A stretch of DNA of 64,000 nt from UTCHB3 sp964531325 (lineage in GTDB: Bacteria; Bacteroidota; Ignavibacteria; Ignavibacteriales; Ignavibacteriaceae): positions 1-64,000 of the forward strand of contig CAZHCW010000016.1 in the NCBI GenBank assembly GCA_964531325.1. Reading direction: 5' to 3'. Made by a program: the position numbers and the translations under genes. Below are positions 45,015 to 53,366 of the stretch, piece by piece. The notes beneath the pieces are model-generated. The model was not told the origin of the DNA. It worked only from the letters and a program-made list of their open reading frames with translations, and made no database searches. Position 1 is the first letter of the stretch; each line of letters opens with the position of its first letter.

Positions 45015-46079
45015 ATGACACAAAAGAAACCTGCTTATATGATGCCCGCTGAGTTTGAAAAACATTCTGCAACAATTCTTGGCTGGCCCCACAATAAAGA
45101 AGACTGGCCCGATAAGTTTGAGCCGATTCCCTGGGTTTATACCGAGATCGTGAAAAAACTTGTGCCTTTTGAAAAGGTGGTAATCATCTATGATACCGAC
45201 AAAAGATTAGAAGGGATCAAACTAAAACTGAAGATGGCTGAGGTTCCGGAAGAAAATCTGATCTTCATTAAATCTGCTACCGATCGTGGCTGGATGAGAG
45301 ATTCGATGGCTCAGTTTGTAAAAACAAAAAACGAGGTTTTTGGTTGGGATTTTGGTTTTAATGCCTGGGCTAAATATGATAATTATAAAAAAGATGCCAA
45401 ATCTTCCAGGATTTTACTCGACAGTTTAAATATCCCTTATGACATACCCGTTTATAACGATACAAAAGTTGTTCTCGAGGGTGGGTCAATAGATGTTAAT
45501 GGCAAGGGAACTTTGATCACCACAGAAGAGTGTCTTCTTGATCCTGTTGTTCAAACGAGAAATCCCGGTTTTACCAAATATGATTATGAATTTGCTTTCA
45601 GAGAATTTTTGGGAATATCAAATGTCATTTGGTTAAACAAAGGTATTGTTGGGGATGACACTCATGGTCATGTTGATGATCTCTGCCGATTTGTGAATCC
45701 CACCACAGTTGTCATCTGCGATGAAGACAATAAAAAAGATGAAAACTACAGACTTCTGAAAGAGAACATTGATAGGCTTTCATCGGCACAGCTTGAGGAC
45801 GGTTCAAAACTTGAAATTGTGACGCTACCGATGCCTGAACCGGTAGTATTCGACGGAATGAGACTTCCGGCGAGCTACGCCAATTTTTATATTGCAAACG
45901 GTACTGTTCTTGTCCCAACATTTAACGATCCAAACGACCGAATTGCTCTTGGCACATTGGCTGAACTATTTCCCAAACGCAAAGTTGTTGGGATTAGTGC
46001 GGTTGACCTTGTTTGGGGGTTGGGCACTCTTCACTGTCTCACTCACGAAATCCCGTATGGGAAAAATCTGAATTTCTAA
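45015..46079 (+). CDS. aguA: Agmatine deiminase
   Basis: A 354-residue guanidino-group-modifying enzyme. Family marks are MPAEFEKHSATILGWP at the start, WMRDS, LEGGSIDVNGKG, DDTHGHVDDLCRF and the nucleophile C341 in GTLHCLTHEIP. It converts agmatine to N-carbamoylputrescine and ammonia, the substrate of the upstream aguB product. The order aguB-aguA with 23 bp between points to one transcript. No arginine decarboxylase is in the window, so the source of agmatine is elsewhere. Confidence 0.96.
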   Translation: MTQKKPAYMMPAEFEKHSATILGWPHNKEDWPDKFEPIPWVYTEIVKKLVPFEKVVIIYDTDKRLEGIKLKLKMAEVPEENLIFIKSATDRGWMRDSMAQFVKTKNEVFGWDFGFNAWAKYDNYKKDAKSSRILLDSLNIPYDIPVYNDTKVVLEGGSIDVNGKGTLITTEECLLDPVVQTRNPGFTKYDYEFAFREFLGISNVIWLNKGIVGDDTHGHVDDLCRFVNPTTVVICDEDNKKDENYRLLKENIDRLSSAQLEDGSKLEIVTLPMPEPVVFDGMRLPASYANFYIANGTVLVPTFNDPNDRIALGTLAELFPKRKVVGISAVDLVWGLGTLHCLTHEIPYGKNLNF

Positions 46080-46165
46080 AAATTTCCGGATTCCCGGTGT
46101 TGTAATTGGATTTGATGTCCCGTTCGACACCGGTCCCTCCCTGAATCCACCCGATATTCTTCTTA

Positions 46166-46357
46166 AATAATAATACATTCCTGTCTTTACATCGGAGATT
46201 AGTAATGCATTCCTAATATTACCTATAAAAATAGTATCGTATTCCTAATTACAGACAGAATATTAGTAACGCATTCCTGATATTTCACTAAAAATTAGTA
46301 TTGTAATCCTAAGATTATGTGTTATATTAGTATTGCATTACTAAGGATTTTTTATGA
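46166..46357 (+). repeat. Six-unit palindrome array with exact 32-bp period
   Basis: Units start at 46166, 46198, 46230, 46262, 46294 and 46326, each exactly 32 bp apart. In each, the first 19-20 bases are conserved and the last 12 vary. The majority sequence is close to ATTAGTAATGCATTACTAAT, a perfect 20-bp palindrome; single units match it with a few changes (for example ATTAGTAATGCATTCCTAAT at 46198). The first unit is the most worn. The sixth reaches into the ATG (46354) of the AAA ATPase gene. A period of 32 bp is about three helix turns, so all sites face the same side of the DNA. Confidence 0.9.
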
Positions 46358-47589
46358 TTGAAGAATTATTCAGTCTGAGTTCACAATTGTTGAACATCTA
46401 CAATCGAGAGTTTATCAGATATTTTGTAGAGAAACACGAATTATCAAGTCGCTTTTCTATTATTCTGGGCCACAGAGGAGTTGGAAAAACCACGGCTATA
46501 ATTCAATATATCCTCTTGAAATATAATGGTGATCGTGCCACAAAAAAGGCGATTTACATTCAGGCCGACCATTTTCTGATAGGTGATCGTTCTTTGTACC
46601 GAATAGCTGAGGAGTTTTCGTTAATGGGAGGTGAATTGATCTGTTTTGATGAAATTCACAAATATCCCAATTGGTCAATGGAGTTGAAGAGTATTTATGA
46701 TACTTTTCCGAATCTAAAGATAATTGTGTCCGGTAGTTCATTGTTGGAAATTGCCAAAGGAAGCCACGATCTAAGTAGAAGAGCGATTGTTTATAAGATG
46801 TATGGACTTTCATTCAGGGAGTTTTTGGGGTTAAAATATCAAATCAGATTCCCTCAGATTACCTTGGATGAGTTGATTCAGAATCATGAAACTTTGAGTT
46901 TAGATATAAAATCTAAAGTGGAAGAGGATGGACATAAAATCCTTCAATTGTTTTATGAATACTTAAAATATGGTTATTACCCTTTTTTCTTAAATTTTGA
47001 GGACAGGGTGCTTTATCATGCGGCACTGGAACAGAATATCAAGACTACTCTAGAAAGTGATCTGCTTGCGGTATATCCGGAACTTTCGGGAGTAAGCATA
47101 AGAAAGATAACAAAACTTTTAGCGATAATGAGTGGGTTGGTTCCGTTTACGCCAGATCTTGTCAAGTTGAAAAAACTTTTGGATATCGGTGATGAAAGAA
47201 CTCTGAAAACCTATTTTAATTATTTAGAAAATGCAGGGATCATCAATCTACTGTATCGAGACAAAGATAATTTTAGACAGATGGCAAAACCGGAAAAGAT
47301 GTACTTTAACAATACAAATCTGCTCTATTCCATTGGCAGATTTTCGACGATTGATCAAGGGAATTTGCGTGAGACTTTTTTCTTAAATGCAATTAAACCT
47401 CTTCATGAAGTTACCTACTCACAACGAGCTGACTTTCTTGTGGATGGGAAGTTTACTTTTGAGATCGGAGGCAAGTCGAAAGATTTTTCACAAATCAAAG
47501 ATGTTGAGAACTCATTTATTGTCTCCGATGGAATTGAAGCAGGGTTTGGCAGGAGAATCCCGTTATATCTCTTTTCGTTTTTGTATTAA
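46354..47589 (+). CDS. AAA-family ATPase with DUF4143-type C-terminal domain
   Basis: A 411-residue protein. The AAA_14 ATPase domain (about 30-170) has Walker A GHRGVGKTT (39-47), Walker B LICFDE (D99, E100), a sensor-like IIVSGSS (124-130) and paired arginines at 142-143 followed by GLSFREFL, a hallmark of this family. The rest matches DUF4143, with a PD-(D/E)xK-like end: ADF (D360), FEIGGK (E370, K374). Members are widespread, often single-gene and without a known role. It is preceded directly by a phased palindrome array and has no operon partner. The mRNA leader would lie within the array, so autoregulation is likely but unproven. Confidence 0.88.
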   Translation: MIEELFSLSSQLLNIYNREFIRYFVEKHELSSRFSIILGHRGVGKTTAIIQYILLKYNGDRATKKAIYIQADHFLIGDRSLYRIAEEFSLMGGELICFDEIHKYPNWSMELKSIYDTFPNLKIIVSGSSLLEIAKGSHDLSRRAIVYKMYGLSFREFLGLKYQIRFPQITLDELIQNHETLSLDIKSKVEEDGHKILQLFYEYLKYGYYPFFLNFEDRVLYHAALEQNIKTTLESDLLAVYPELSGVSIRKITKLLAIMSGLVPFTPDLVKLKKLLDIGDERTLKTYFNYLENAGIINLLYRDKDNFRQMAKPEKMYFNNTNLLYSIGRFSTIDQGNLRETFFLNAIKPLHEVTYSQRADFLVDGKFTFEIGGKSKDFSQIKDVENSFIVSDGIEAGFGRRIPLYLFSFLY

Positions 47590-47631
47590 CTGAATGGTAT
47601 CGGGGAATCATTATAAATGAAACAGGGTACA

Positions 47632-47645
47632 TGAATCATAATTCA
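47632..47645. promoter_or_regulatory. Candidate TetR operator 1 (TGAAT-N4-ATTCA)
   Basis: TGAATCATAATTCA, with flanking A and T making ATGAAT-N4-ATTCAT. It lies upstream of the tetR gene and has the same layout as the site at 47706. Confidence 0.5.
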
Positions 47646-47676
47646 TAAAATAATTGACTAATCAGGCTCCAAAGTG

Positions 47677-47707
47677 TTGCATAGGAAGTTTAATCGATTT
47701 ATATTTG
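47677..47707 (+). promoter_or_regulatory. Candidate Bacteroidota-type promoter of tetR
   Basis: TTG at 47677-47679 and TATATTTG at 47700-47707, separated by 20 bases, fit the TTTG / TAnnTTTG pattern known for the primary sigma factor in Bacteroidota. The -7 box overlaps operator candidate 2, which fits repression by steric block. Confidence 0.45.
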
Positions 47708-47719
47708 AATAATGATTCA
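47706..47719. promoter_or_regulatory. Candidate TetR operator 2 (TGAAT-N4-ATTCA)
   Basis: TGAATAATGATTCA, 27 bp before the tetR ATG and overlapping the proposed -7 box. It repeats the arms and the 4-base spacer of the site at 47632. Confidence 0.55.
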
Positions 47720-47746
47720 TAAATTTTTTTTATTTCTGGAGATGAA

Positions 47747-48331
47747 ATGAGAGTTAAAGAAGGCACTAAAGAAAAAGATATTCTTGAAGCGGCGATAAAA
47801 GTATTTGCTCAGCACAGTTATCATGGTGCAAAAATGTCGAAGATTGCTGAAATTGCAAATGTTTCGATTGGTACACTCTACCTTTATTATGTAAACAAAG
47901 AAGATCTGCTTGTAAAAGTATTCGAGAATCTTTGGAAAAAACTTTATGTTGAGATCGAGTCTCTTGCGATGAGAGAAGACCTTGGGGTTACAGAAAAGCT
48001 CGATTATTTGATCGACCTTTTCTTCGATATTTTTTCCAACAATCCCGATCTCGCAACAGTATTTGTGAATGAACAACATCATGTGATGCGTAACGCCGAA
48101 GTGGATGTAATGTATTACCACGACTTCATGGCAAAAGCCGAGTTGATAATCCTCGAAGGGATTAAAAACAAAAAAATCAATCCCAATCTGAATGTAAAGG
48201 TTCTTCGCTTTTTCATTCTTGGCGGCATAAAACTTCTGCTTGATATCTGGGCACAAGAACCCAAACTTGTTCCACTTAGTGCTATAAGAATTAATGTAAA
48301 AACAGTGATTAAAAAAGGAATTCTTAATTAG
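47747..48331 (+). CDS. TetR-family transcriptional regulator
   Basis: A 194-residue protein with an N-terminal TetR helix-turn-helix (ILEAAIKVFAQHSYHG...MSKIAEIANVSIGTLYLYY, about 12-52) and an all-helical ligand domain behind it. A GGAG Shine-Dalgarno lies 5 bp before the ATG. Matching inverted repeats precede this gene and, more weakly, the downstream TolC gene, so it probably represses itself and the efflux operon and is released by an exported compound. The ligand is unknown. Confidence 0.93.
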   Translation: MRVKEGTKEKDILEAAIKVFAQHSYHGAKMSKIAEIANVSIGTLYLYYVNKEDLLVKVFENLWKKLYVEIESLAMREDLGVTEKLDYLIDLFFDIFSNNPDLATVFVNEQHHVMRNAEVDVMYYHDFMAKAELIILEGIKNKKINPNLNVKVLRFFILGGIKLLLDIWAQEPKLVPLSAIRINVKTVIKKGILN

Positions 48332-48417
48332 TTAAGTTTTGTCCGAGGGCTATGACATAATAAATGTCAGTGAAAACATTTATTGAATCTTAGCCCTTCC
48401 GGGGTTCTCTGCTTAAC
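48331..48417. other. Nested inverted-repeat element between tetR and tolC
   Basis: Three nested arms share one centre: GTTAAG (48331-48336) with CTTAAC (48412-48417); AGGGCTA (48346-48352) with TAGCCCT (48391-48397); AATAAATG (48359-48366) with CATTTATT (48377-48384). The inner bulges are 6 bases on each side. A competing hairpin, TGACAT (48353-48358) with ATGTCA (48364-48369), excludes the innermost stem. There is no T-run, so it is not a plain terminator. Confidence 0.6.
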
Positions 48418-48449
48418 GAATAAGGAAAACGACGCAATAAAATGAAAAA

Positions 48450-48463
48450 TGAATCATATTTAA
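48450..48463. promoter_or_regulatory. Candidate TetR operator 3 upstream of the efflux operon
   Basis: TGAATCATATTTAA, sharing the left arm and spacer CATA with the site at 47632 but with a worn right arm. It lies 19 bp before the tolC-like ATG. Confidence 0.4.
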
Positions 48464-48482
48464 TTATCTTTTGGAATAGAAG

Positions 48483-49970
48483 ATGAAACTCAGAAAAATT
48501 TTAAGAATAACGGGGTTGTTTGTTCTCGGGACAATGGTTATCCATCCTCAGAGTAAGGGAGAAAAGATAGACCTTGAGTATGCGATAGAATCTGCCTTAA
48601 AAGGCCATCCCAAAATAAAACAGATGGAAACAGCACTGCAAAAGAGTGAAAAAGGAAAAGATGATGCTTTTGGCAATTTTCTTCCCGAGATCAATCTTGG
48701 TTATTCATTTACTCACCTGAACGAACCAATCAGTATCGACCTAAACCCGATCAGGGATGCGATGATAACACTTCAGTCGAAAAATCAGGCTGAATTTGCG
48801 AATATCTACAGATTAATGGGTGGAGGAGCTCCATTAACCGATGCACAAAAATCGGCTCTTGCAGGTAATTATGCGGGCCAACTAAATTCACTTTTACCTG
48901 AATTTAGAACAACTCTTAAAAAACAGGATTATTGGACAGCCACAATCACCGGTGTTCAACCCCTGTTCACGGGTGGTAAGATTTTGGCAGCCAATAATGT
49001 GGCGGATCTTGAATATTCCGCCGCAAATCTGGAATTGCAAAGGGTTAAAAACGAAATCACCACAGAAGTGATAAATAATTACCTCACAGTTGTGTTTTTA
49101 AAGGAGTTAGTGAAGGTAAGGACTGATGTTACAGCGGGGATGAAAAAGCATGAGGAGAGGGCAGGGAAGATGCTTGCAGAGGGGTTGATCGCCAATTACA
49201 ATTATCTCCGTGCAAAAGTTGCAGTGTCTGAAGCCGAAAGAAATCTTTTCAATGATCAAAAAAACCTTGAACTGGCGATTTTGGCATTAAAAAATTCGAT
49301 GGCGATTGAGGAAACCCGTGAGATTATAATTGATGACTCATTTGTGACGACAACTCTCCTTGAGACGGAAGCATTTTATTCGCAATTAGCAAAAGAAAAT
49401 CATCCAATCCTGAAGTTGATTGAGTTAAAAAAGGAAATGGCTGCTGAAAAAGTGAGTGTTGACAAGTCAAAGTTTTTACCAACAATTGCAGCTTTTGGGA
49501 AGTATGAATTGTATCCGGAATATCTTTCAGCTATGGAGCCCCGCTGGGCTGTAGGAGTGTCATTAAATCTAAATCTTTTTAATGGATTTCAGGACAAAGC
49601 AAATTTACAGAGCAGCAAACTGCTTGAGAAAGAGATTGGATATATCGAACAGGATGCAACCTCCAGGATAAATTTGCTCGTTCAAAAACAGTATCGCGCT
49701 TCAGAGAATTCAGCAGAACGATTTAGAATGGGTGCAGCGTCACTTGAGCTAGCAGAAGAAAACCTGAGACTGAATGAAAAACGCTTTGATACGGGGCTGG
49801 GGACTTCTCTTGAGGTGGTGGATGCCCGGCTTATGCTTGAAAAGAATAAAATTGAATTAAAAACAGCACTGTATGAATACTACAAAAATATTTGTCAGTT
49901 ATTGGAGACAAGTGGAAAACCTGAAGATTTTTTAAGAATTTGGTTATCGCAAGGAGAAAAAATTAAATGA
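48483..49970 (+). CDS. TolC-family outer-membrane efflux protein
   Basis: A 495-residue protein with a signal-like N-terminus and two outer-membrane-factor repeats made of long coiled-coil helices and short strands (LEYAIESALKGHPKIKQME; EENLRLNEKRFDTGLGTSLEVVDARL). The second motif is the usual TolC-family signature. It should form the outer-membrane channel for the adaptor and permeases encoded next. The stop overlaps the adaptor start (ATGA). It is the first gene of the operon behind the nested repeat and operator candidate 3. Confidence 0.93.
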   Translation: MKLRKILRITGLFVLGTMVIHPQSKGEKIDLEYAIESALKGHPKIKQMETALQKSEKGKDDAFGNFLPEINLGYSFTHLNEPISIDLNPIRDAMITLQSKNQAEFANIYRLMGGGAPLTDAQKSALAGNYAGQLNSLLPEFRTTLKKQDYWTATITGVQPLFTGGKILAANNVADLEYSAANLELQRVKNEITTEVINNYLTVVFLKELVKVRTDVTAGMKKHEERAGKMLAEGLIANYNYLRAKVAVSEAERNLFNDQKNLELAILALKNSMAIEETREIIIDDSFVTTTLLETEAFYSQLAKENHPILKLIELKKEMAAEKVSVDKSKFLPTIAAFGKYELYPEYLSAMEPRWAVGVSLNLNLFNGFQDKANLQSSKLLEKEIGYIEQDATSRINLLVQKQYRASENSAERFRMGAASLELAEENLRLNEKRFDTGLGTSLEVVDARLMLEKNKIELKTALYEYYKNICQLLETSGKPEDFLRIWLSQGEKIK

Positions 49971-50947
49971 AAAAGATAAAATATCTTGGAGTTCTTTTAA
50001 TTCCTGTAACTCTGATTGTTGTCGGAATAATCTTTCTGAACAAAACGGAAGAGAAAAATGGCAAAACCCTGGTGACCGGAATGGTTGAAGCGAGGGATAT
50101 TGATGTTGCGTCAAAAATCGCCGGTAGAATTGCAGACATCTATTTTGAAGAGGGAGCAGTTGTAAACAAAGGTGATGTCCTTGCCACGATTCAAAGCCGC
50201 GAACTTGACGCAAAAGTGGAACAGGCACAAAATCTTCGGAATGCCGCCAAAGCGAAATTGGATATGGCACATAACGGAGCAAGACCTGAAGAAAAGGAAG
50301 CCGTTCAGAAACTTTACAACCAGGCTCAATTTCAATTTGATCTTGCGTCAAAAACATGGACGAGAATGCAAAATTTGTATGGTGAACAGTTGATTTCAGC
50401 GCAAGAGCGGGATGTTTATGAATTTCAGTATAAAGCTGCACAGGAACAACTGTTTGCTGCAAAAGCCAAATATGATCTTGTTTTGGCAGGAGCCCGTCCC
50501 GAGGAGCAGGAGATGGCAAAAAGCAGTTTTATGCAAGCCGAAAGTGGAGTTAAAGAAGTGATTGCCTACCATGATGAGTTAACAATTAAAGCTCCGGTAA
50601 GCGGTGAGTTAAAGAAAAAAATCGTAGATGTTGGTGAGATAGCTTCAGCAGGCTACCCCGTTTTCACAATACTTGACATAAGTGATGTTTGGGTAACAAT
50701 TCAACTTAAAGAAACGATGCTTCAAGGAATAAAAAAGGGAGATATCTTAAAAGGGAAAATTCCGGCTCTTGGCAACAAGGAATATGAATTTGAAGTGTTC
50801 TATATCGCTCCGATGGGTGAATTTGCAAACTGGAAACCTACAAATCAGAAATCAGATTTTGATATCAAAACTTTTGAAATAAGGGCAAGACCAAAAGACA
50901 AATCGGTTGTGATAAGACCCGGTATGAGTGTAAAATTCGAATTCTGA
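49967..50947 (+). CDS. HlyD-type membrane fusion (adaptor) protein
   Basis: A 326-residue protein with one N-terminal membrane helix (about 5-24), a split biotinyl-lipoyl-like domain (VEARDIDVASKIAGRIADIYFEEG and IKAPVSGELKKKIVDVGE), a coiled-coil hairpin between the halves, and a beta-barrel domain (SDVWVTIQLKE). Such adaptors connect an inner-membrane transporter with TolC. It resembles the YbhG/EmrA side of the family. It overlaps the tolC-like gene by 4 bp and lies 10 bp before the first permease. Confidence 0.93.
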   Translation: MKKIKYLGVLLIPVTLIVVGIIFLNKTEEKNGKTLVTGMVEARDIDVASKIAGRIADIYFEEGAVVNKGDVLATIQSRELDAKVEQAQNLRNAAKAKLDMAHNGARPEEKEAVQKLYNQAQFQFDLASKTWTRMQNLYGEQLISAQERDVYEFQYKAAQEQLFAAKAKYDLVLAGARPEEQEMAKSSFMQAESGVKEVIAYHDELTIKAPVSGELKKKIVDVGEIASAGYPVFTILDISDVWVTIQLKETMLQGIKKGDILKGKIPALGNKEYEFEVFYIAPMGEFANWKPTNQKSDFDIKTFEIRARPKDKSVVIRPGMSVKFEF

Positions 50948-50957
50948 AATCAAATCG

Positions 50958-52130
50958 ATGAAAAATCCTGTATTTATTAATGAAATGGTCAAAGAGGCGA
51001 AGAGGATTGTGGATACCCGGTCACTTATGCTCATTACCGTGGTAGTGCCTCCCATCCTCTTCTTTCTCTTTGCTTATTTATATCAAAGTGCATTGGTAAG
51101 GCAAATTCCGATCGCCATAATCGACAATGATAACAGTGTGATCTCAAGAACTGTAATTTCCTCATTTGGAGCTTCGCCTTCTTTTGCGATCAAGAGTTAT
51201 TATTCCTCAATTGAGGAAGCAAAAGAGGGGATGATTTCCGGAGAAATTGACGGAATTGTATTCATTCCCAAGAATTTTGAAAGGGATATGAAAAAGGGGA
51301 GACAGGTGAATCCCGTCGTTTTTGCCAACGGCATCAATGTCATAAAAAGCAATTATCTGATGAGTGATGCAACAAAAATTTTCAAAACCATTTCGGGTGG
51401 AGCCCTGCTTAAAAAATTCAGGTCATCAGGGATGACTGAAATGCAGGCAATGGAAATTATCAGCCCCGTCAGGTACGACATTCAGACTCTGCATAATTCG
51501 AACTACAGTTACAGCGATTTCCTTGTTCCTGCCCTCTGTGTTTTTGTAATTTTTATGAGTCTTTCACTCGCCGGTGCCACTGTTTTTAACAATGAAGTAA
51601 CTGAAACAGGAGTTTTAACAGATCAATTAAAATTTCCGGTAAGCTCTGTTTTTGGGAGGATTCTTCCCTGGCTTTTGGTAAGTGCAGCGGATGCGATGGT
51701 TTTGATCGGGTTGATTTTTCCAATTTTTGGGATAACAATGAGGGGTAGTTCAATCGACCTGTTTTTATATACCCTTATATTTGGGATATCAAGTGTGCTT
51801 CTTGGGATGTTTGTCTCTGTAATATTCAAAAATGTTATGATGGCAACTCAGGTGATTTTGTTTTTTACAACTCCTGCTTTTGTGTTTAGCGGGTTAACCT
51901 ATCCAATCTGGGCGATGCCGGGGGTTCATCAGATATTCGCCAATTTGATTCCCTACACTCACTTTCTCGATGGATTCATCAGGATATATCTGATGGGAGA
52001 GCCATTAGGTGAACTTGGGGCACCATTAAATTTACTGATTGCCGGAATACTGATCCCTGTAGGGGCAATAATTCTCATATTAAAATTTAAGAGTATCACG
52101 CAACAGCGTTATGTTGGAGCAGTTGAATGA
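50958..52130 (+). CDS. ABC-2-type transporter permease 1
   Basis: A 390-residue membrane protein with one helix near residues 20-40, a large extracytoplasmic domain (about 45-180) and five further helices (about 185-380), the layout of ABC2_membrane_3 permeases such as YbhS/YhhJ. The FSGLTYPIWAMPG stretch before the last helices is typical. The next gene overlaps it by 4 bp and encodes a related permease, so the pair probably forms a heterodimer. No ATP-binding gene lies in this operon. Confidence 0.9.
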   Translation: MKNPVFINEMVKEAKRIVDTRSLMLITVVVPPILFFLFAYLYQSALVRQIPIAIIDNDNSVISRTVISSFGASPSFAIKSYYSSIEEAKEGMISGEIDGIVFIPKNFERDMKKGRQVNPVVFANGINVIKSNYLMSDATKIFKTISGGALLKKFRSSGMTEMQAMEIISPVRYDIQTLHNSNYSYSDFLVPALCVFVIFMSLSLAGATVFNNEVTETGVLTDQLKFPVSSVFGRILPWLLVSAADAMVLIGLIFPIFGITMRGSSIDLFLYTLIFGISSVLLGMFVSVIFKNVMMATQVILFFTTPAFVFSGLTYPIWAMPGVHQIFANLIPYTHFLDGFIRIYLMGEPLGELGAPLNLLIAGILIPVGAIILILKFKSITQQRYVGAVE

Positions 52131-53302
52131 CCTCAAAAATAAAAGGCTTTTTTGCCATCCTCAGAAGGGAACTCATAGCTCTGGTCAAAGATCGTGACAT
52201 AATGATCCTTGTGCTCATCGCTCCTGTTTTTTATTCGATTTTCTATTCAACTATTTATCTCAATAAAACCGAATTTGAGATTCCTGTCGTGGTGTTTGAC
52301 AAAGATGAGTCGAGTCTTTCTCGACAATATCTCAAAGATTTGGATGCCCACCAATTAGTTGAAGTTGCAGGTCATGTCACCGATCTCTCCGAAGCAGAAG
52401 ACCTTCTGAAAAAGGAAAAAGTTCAGGGGGTGATTATCGTTCCTGAGGATTTTGAGAATGCGATTAAATCGGGCAGACATGTAACAGTAAAAGTTCTACT
52501 TAATACCCACAGATTTCTCCATTCAAATGACATCAATAAAGCAATTAATGAAATTGGATTTGCATGGACAGAGCAGATCCGGATGAAAACATTTAATCTG
52601 AAGGGAATACCAACACATCAGGCAAGAGATTTGGTAGAACCCGTTAAAGAAGAGATCAGGTTTATGTTTAATCCGATGTTAACTTATGGTGATTTTCTTA
52701 TTCCAGGGGTGCTGATATTGATTTTACAACAAACGCTTATCCTTGGGCTGGGACAATCAATTGCAAAAGAACGACAGGAAAACCGACTGGCAATATGGTA
52801 TGAAGACGGTCACCACAGCACATCTGCAGCAATTACAGGAAAAACAATGATCTACCTTTTACTTTTTGTTGTTTATTCCTTCTTTTTCCTGACTTTTCAT
52901 TACTGGTTTTTTGATATACCGTCGTATGCATCCTTATTTCAGACGATGTTACTGACAACAGGCTTCATTTTTATCAATATTTCATTTACCGTTTTGGTTG
53001 CATCATTTTTTAAGAATAAACTAAGTGTTTTGCAACTGGTTGCATTCACCTCCTATCCTTTCTTTTTCCTCACAGGATTTGCCTGGCCTGAACTTTCCTT
53101 CCCCCCTTTAATGGTTTGGCTTGGTGACCTGTTGCCAATGAAACCTTTCCTTTCTGCATTCATTAAAACCTTCAGAATGGGAGGGGATTTTAGTATAATT
53201 GTGCCCGAAATGAAACATCTGTTAATTCTTGCTGTGGTTTACACACTGCTTGCTTACATCAGGATGAAGTGGGTGTTTAAACATACTGAACCGGAAGAAT
53301 AA
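52127..53302 (+). CDS. ABC-2-type transporter permease 2
   Basis: A 391-residue membrane protein with the same layout as permease 1: helix near 22-40, extracytoplasmic domain (about 45-170), then five helices with FLTGFAWPELSFPP in place of the FSGLTYPIWAMP motif. It should pair with permease 1 and work with the HlyD and TolC proteins to move a hydrophobic compound out. The ATPase subunit is missing locally. The operon ends here; no clear terminator was found in the gap after it. Confidence 0.9.
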   Translation: MTSKIKGFFAILRRELIALVKDRDIMILVLIAPVFYSIFYSTIYLNKTEFEIPVVVFDKDESSLSRQYLKDLDAHQLVEVAGHVTDLSEAEDLLKKEKVQGVIIVPEDFENAIKSGRHVTVKVLLNTHRFLHSNDINKAINEIGFAWTEQIRMKTFNLKGIPTHQARDLVEPVKEEIRFMFNPMLTYGDFLIPGVLILILQQTLILGLGQSIAKERQENRLAIWYEDGHHSTSAAITGKTMIYLLLFVVYSFFFLTFHYWFFDIPSYASLFQTMLLTTGFIFINISFTVLVASFFKNKLSVLQLVAFTSYPFFFLTGFAWPELSFPPLMVWLGDLLPMKPFLSAFIKTFRMGGDFSIIVPEMKHLLILAVVYTLLAYIRMKWVFKHTEPEE

Positions 53303-53366
53303 TAAATAAAACTTTATCTTCCCGGTTTGTAATGTTCCGGTAATGCAAAAATTATTAATTCCTTAG

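Noticed and set aside
46166..46357. CRISPR-like reading of the 32-bp array
   Set aside because: Repeats are degenerate and palindromic, variable parts are only about 12 bp, and no cas gene is near. An operator-like or iteron-like array fits better.
47717..48256. 179-residue open frame antisense to tetR
   Set aside because: Rich in Phe, Ile, Cys and Lys with no motif, while the plus-strand TetR domain is clear.
48331..48417. Plain rho-independent terminator for tetR
   Set aside because: The arms are interrupted and no T-run follows.
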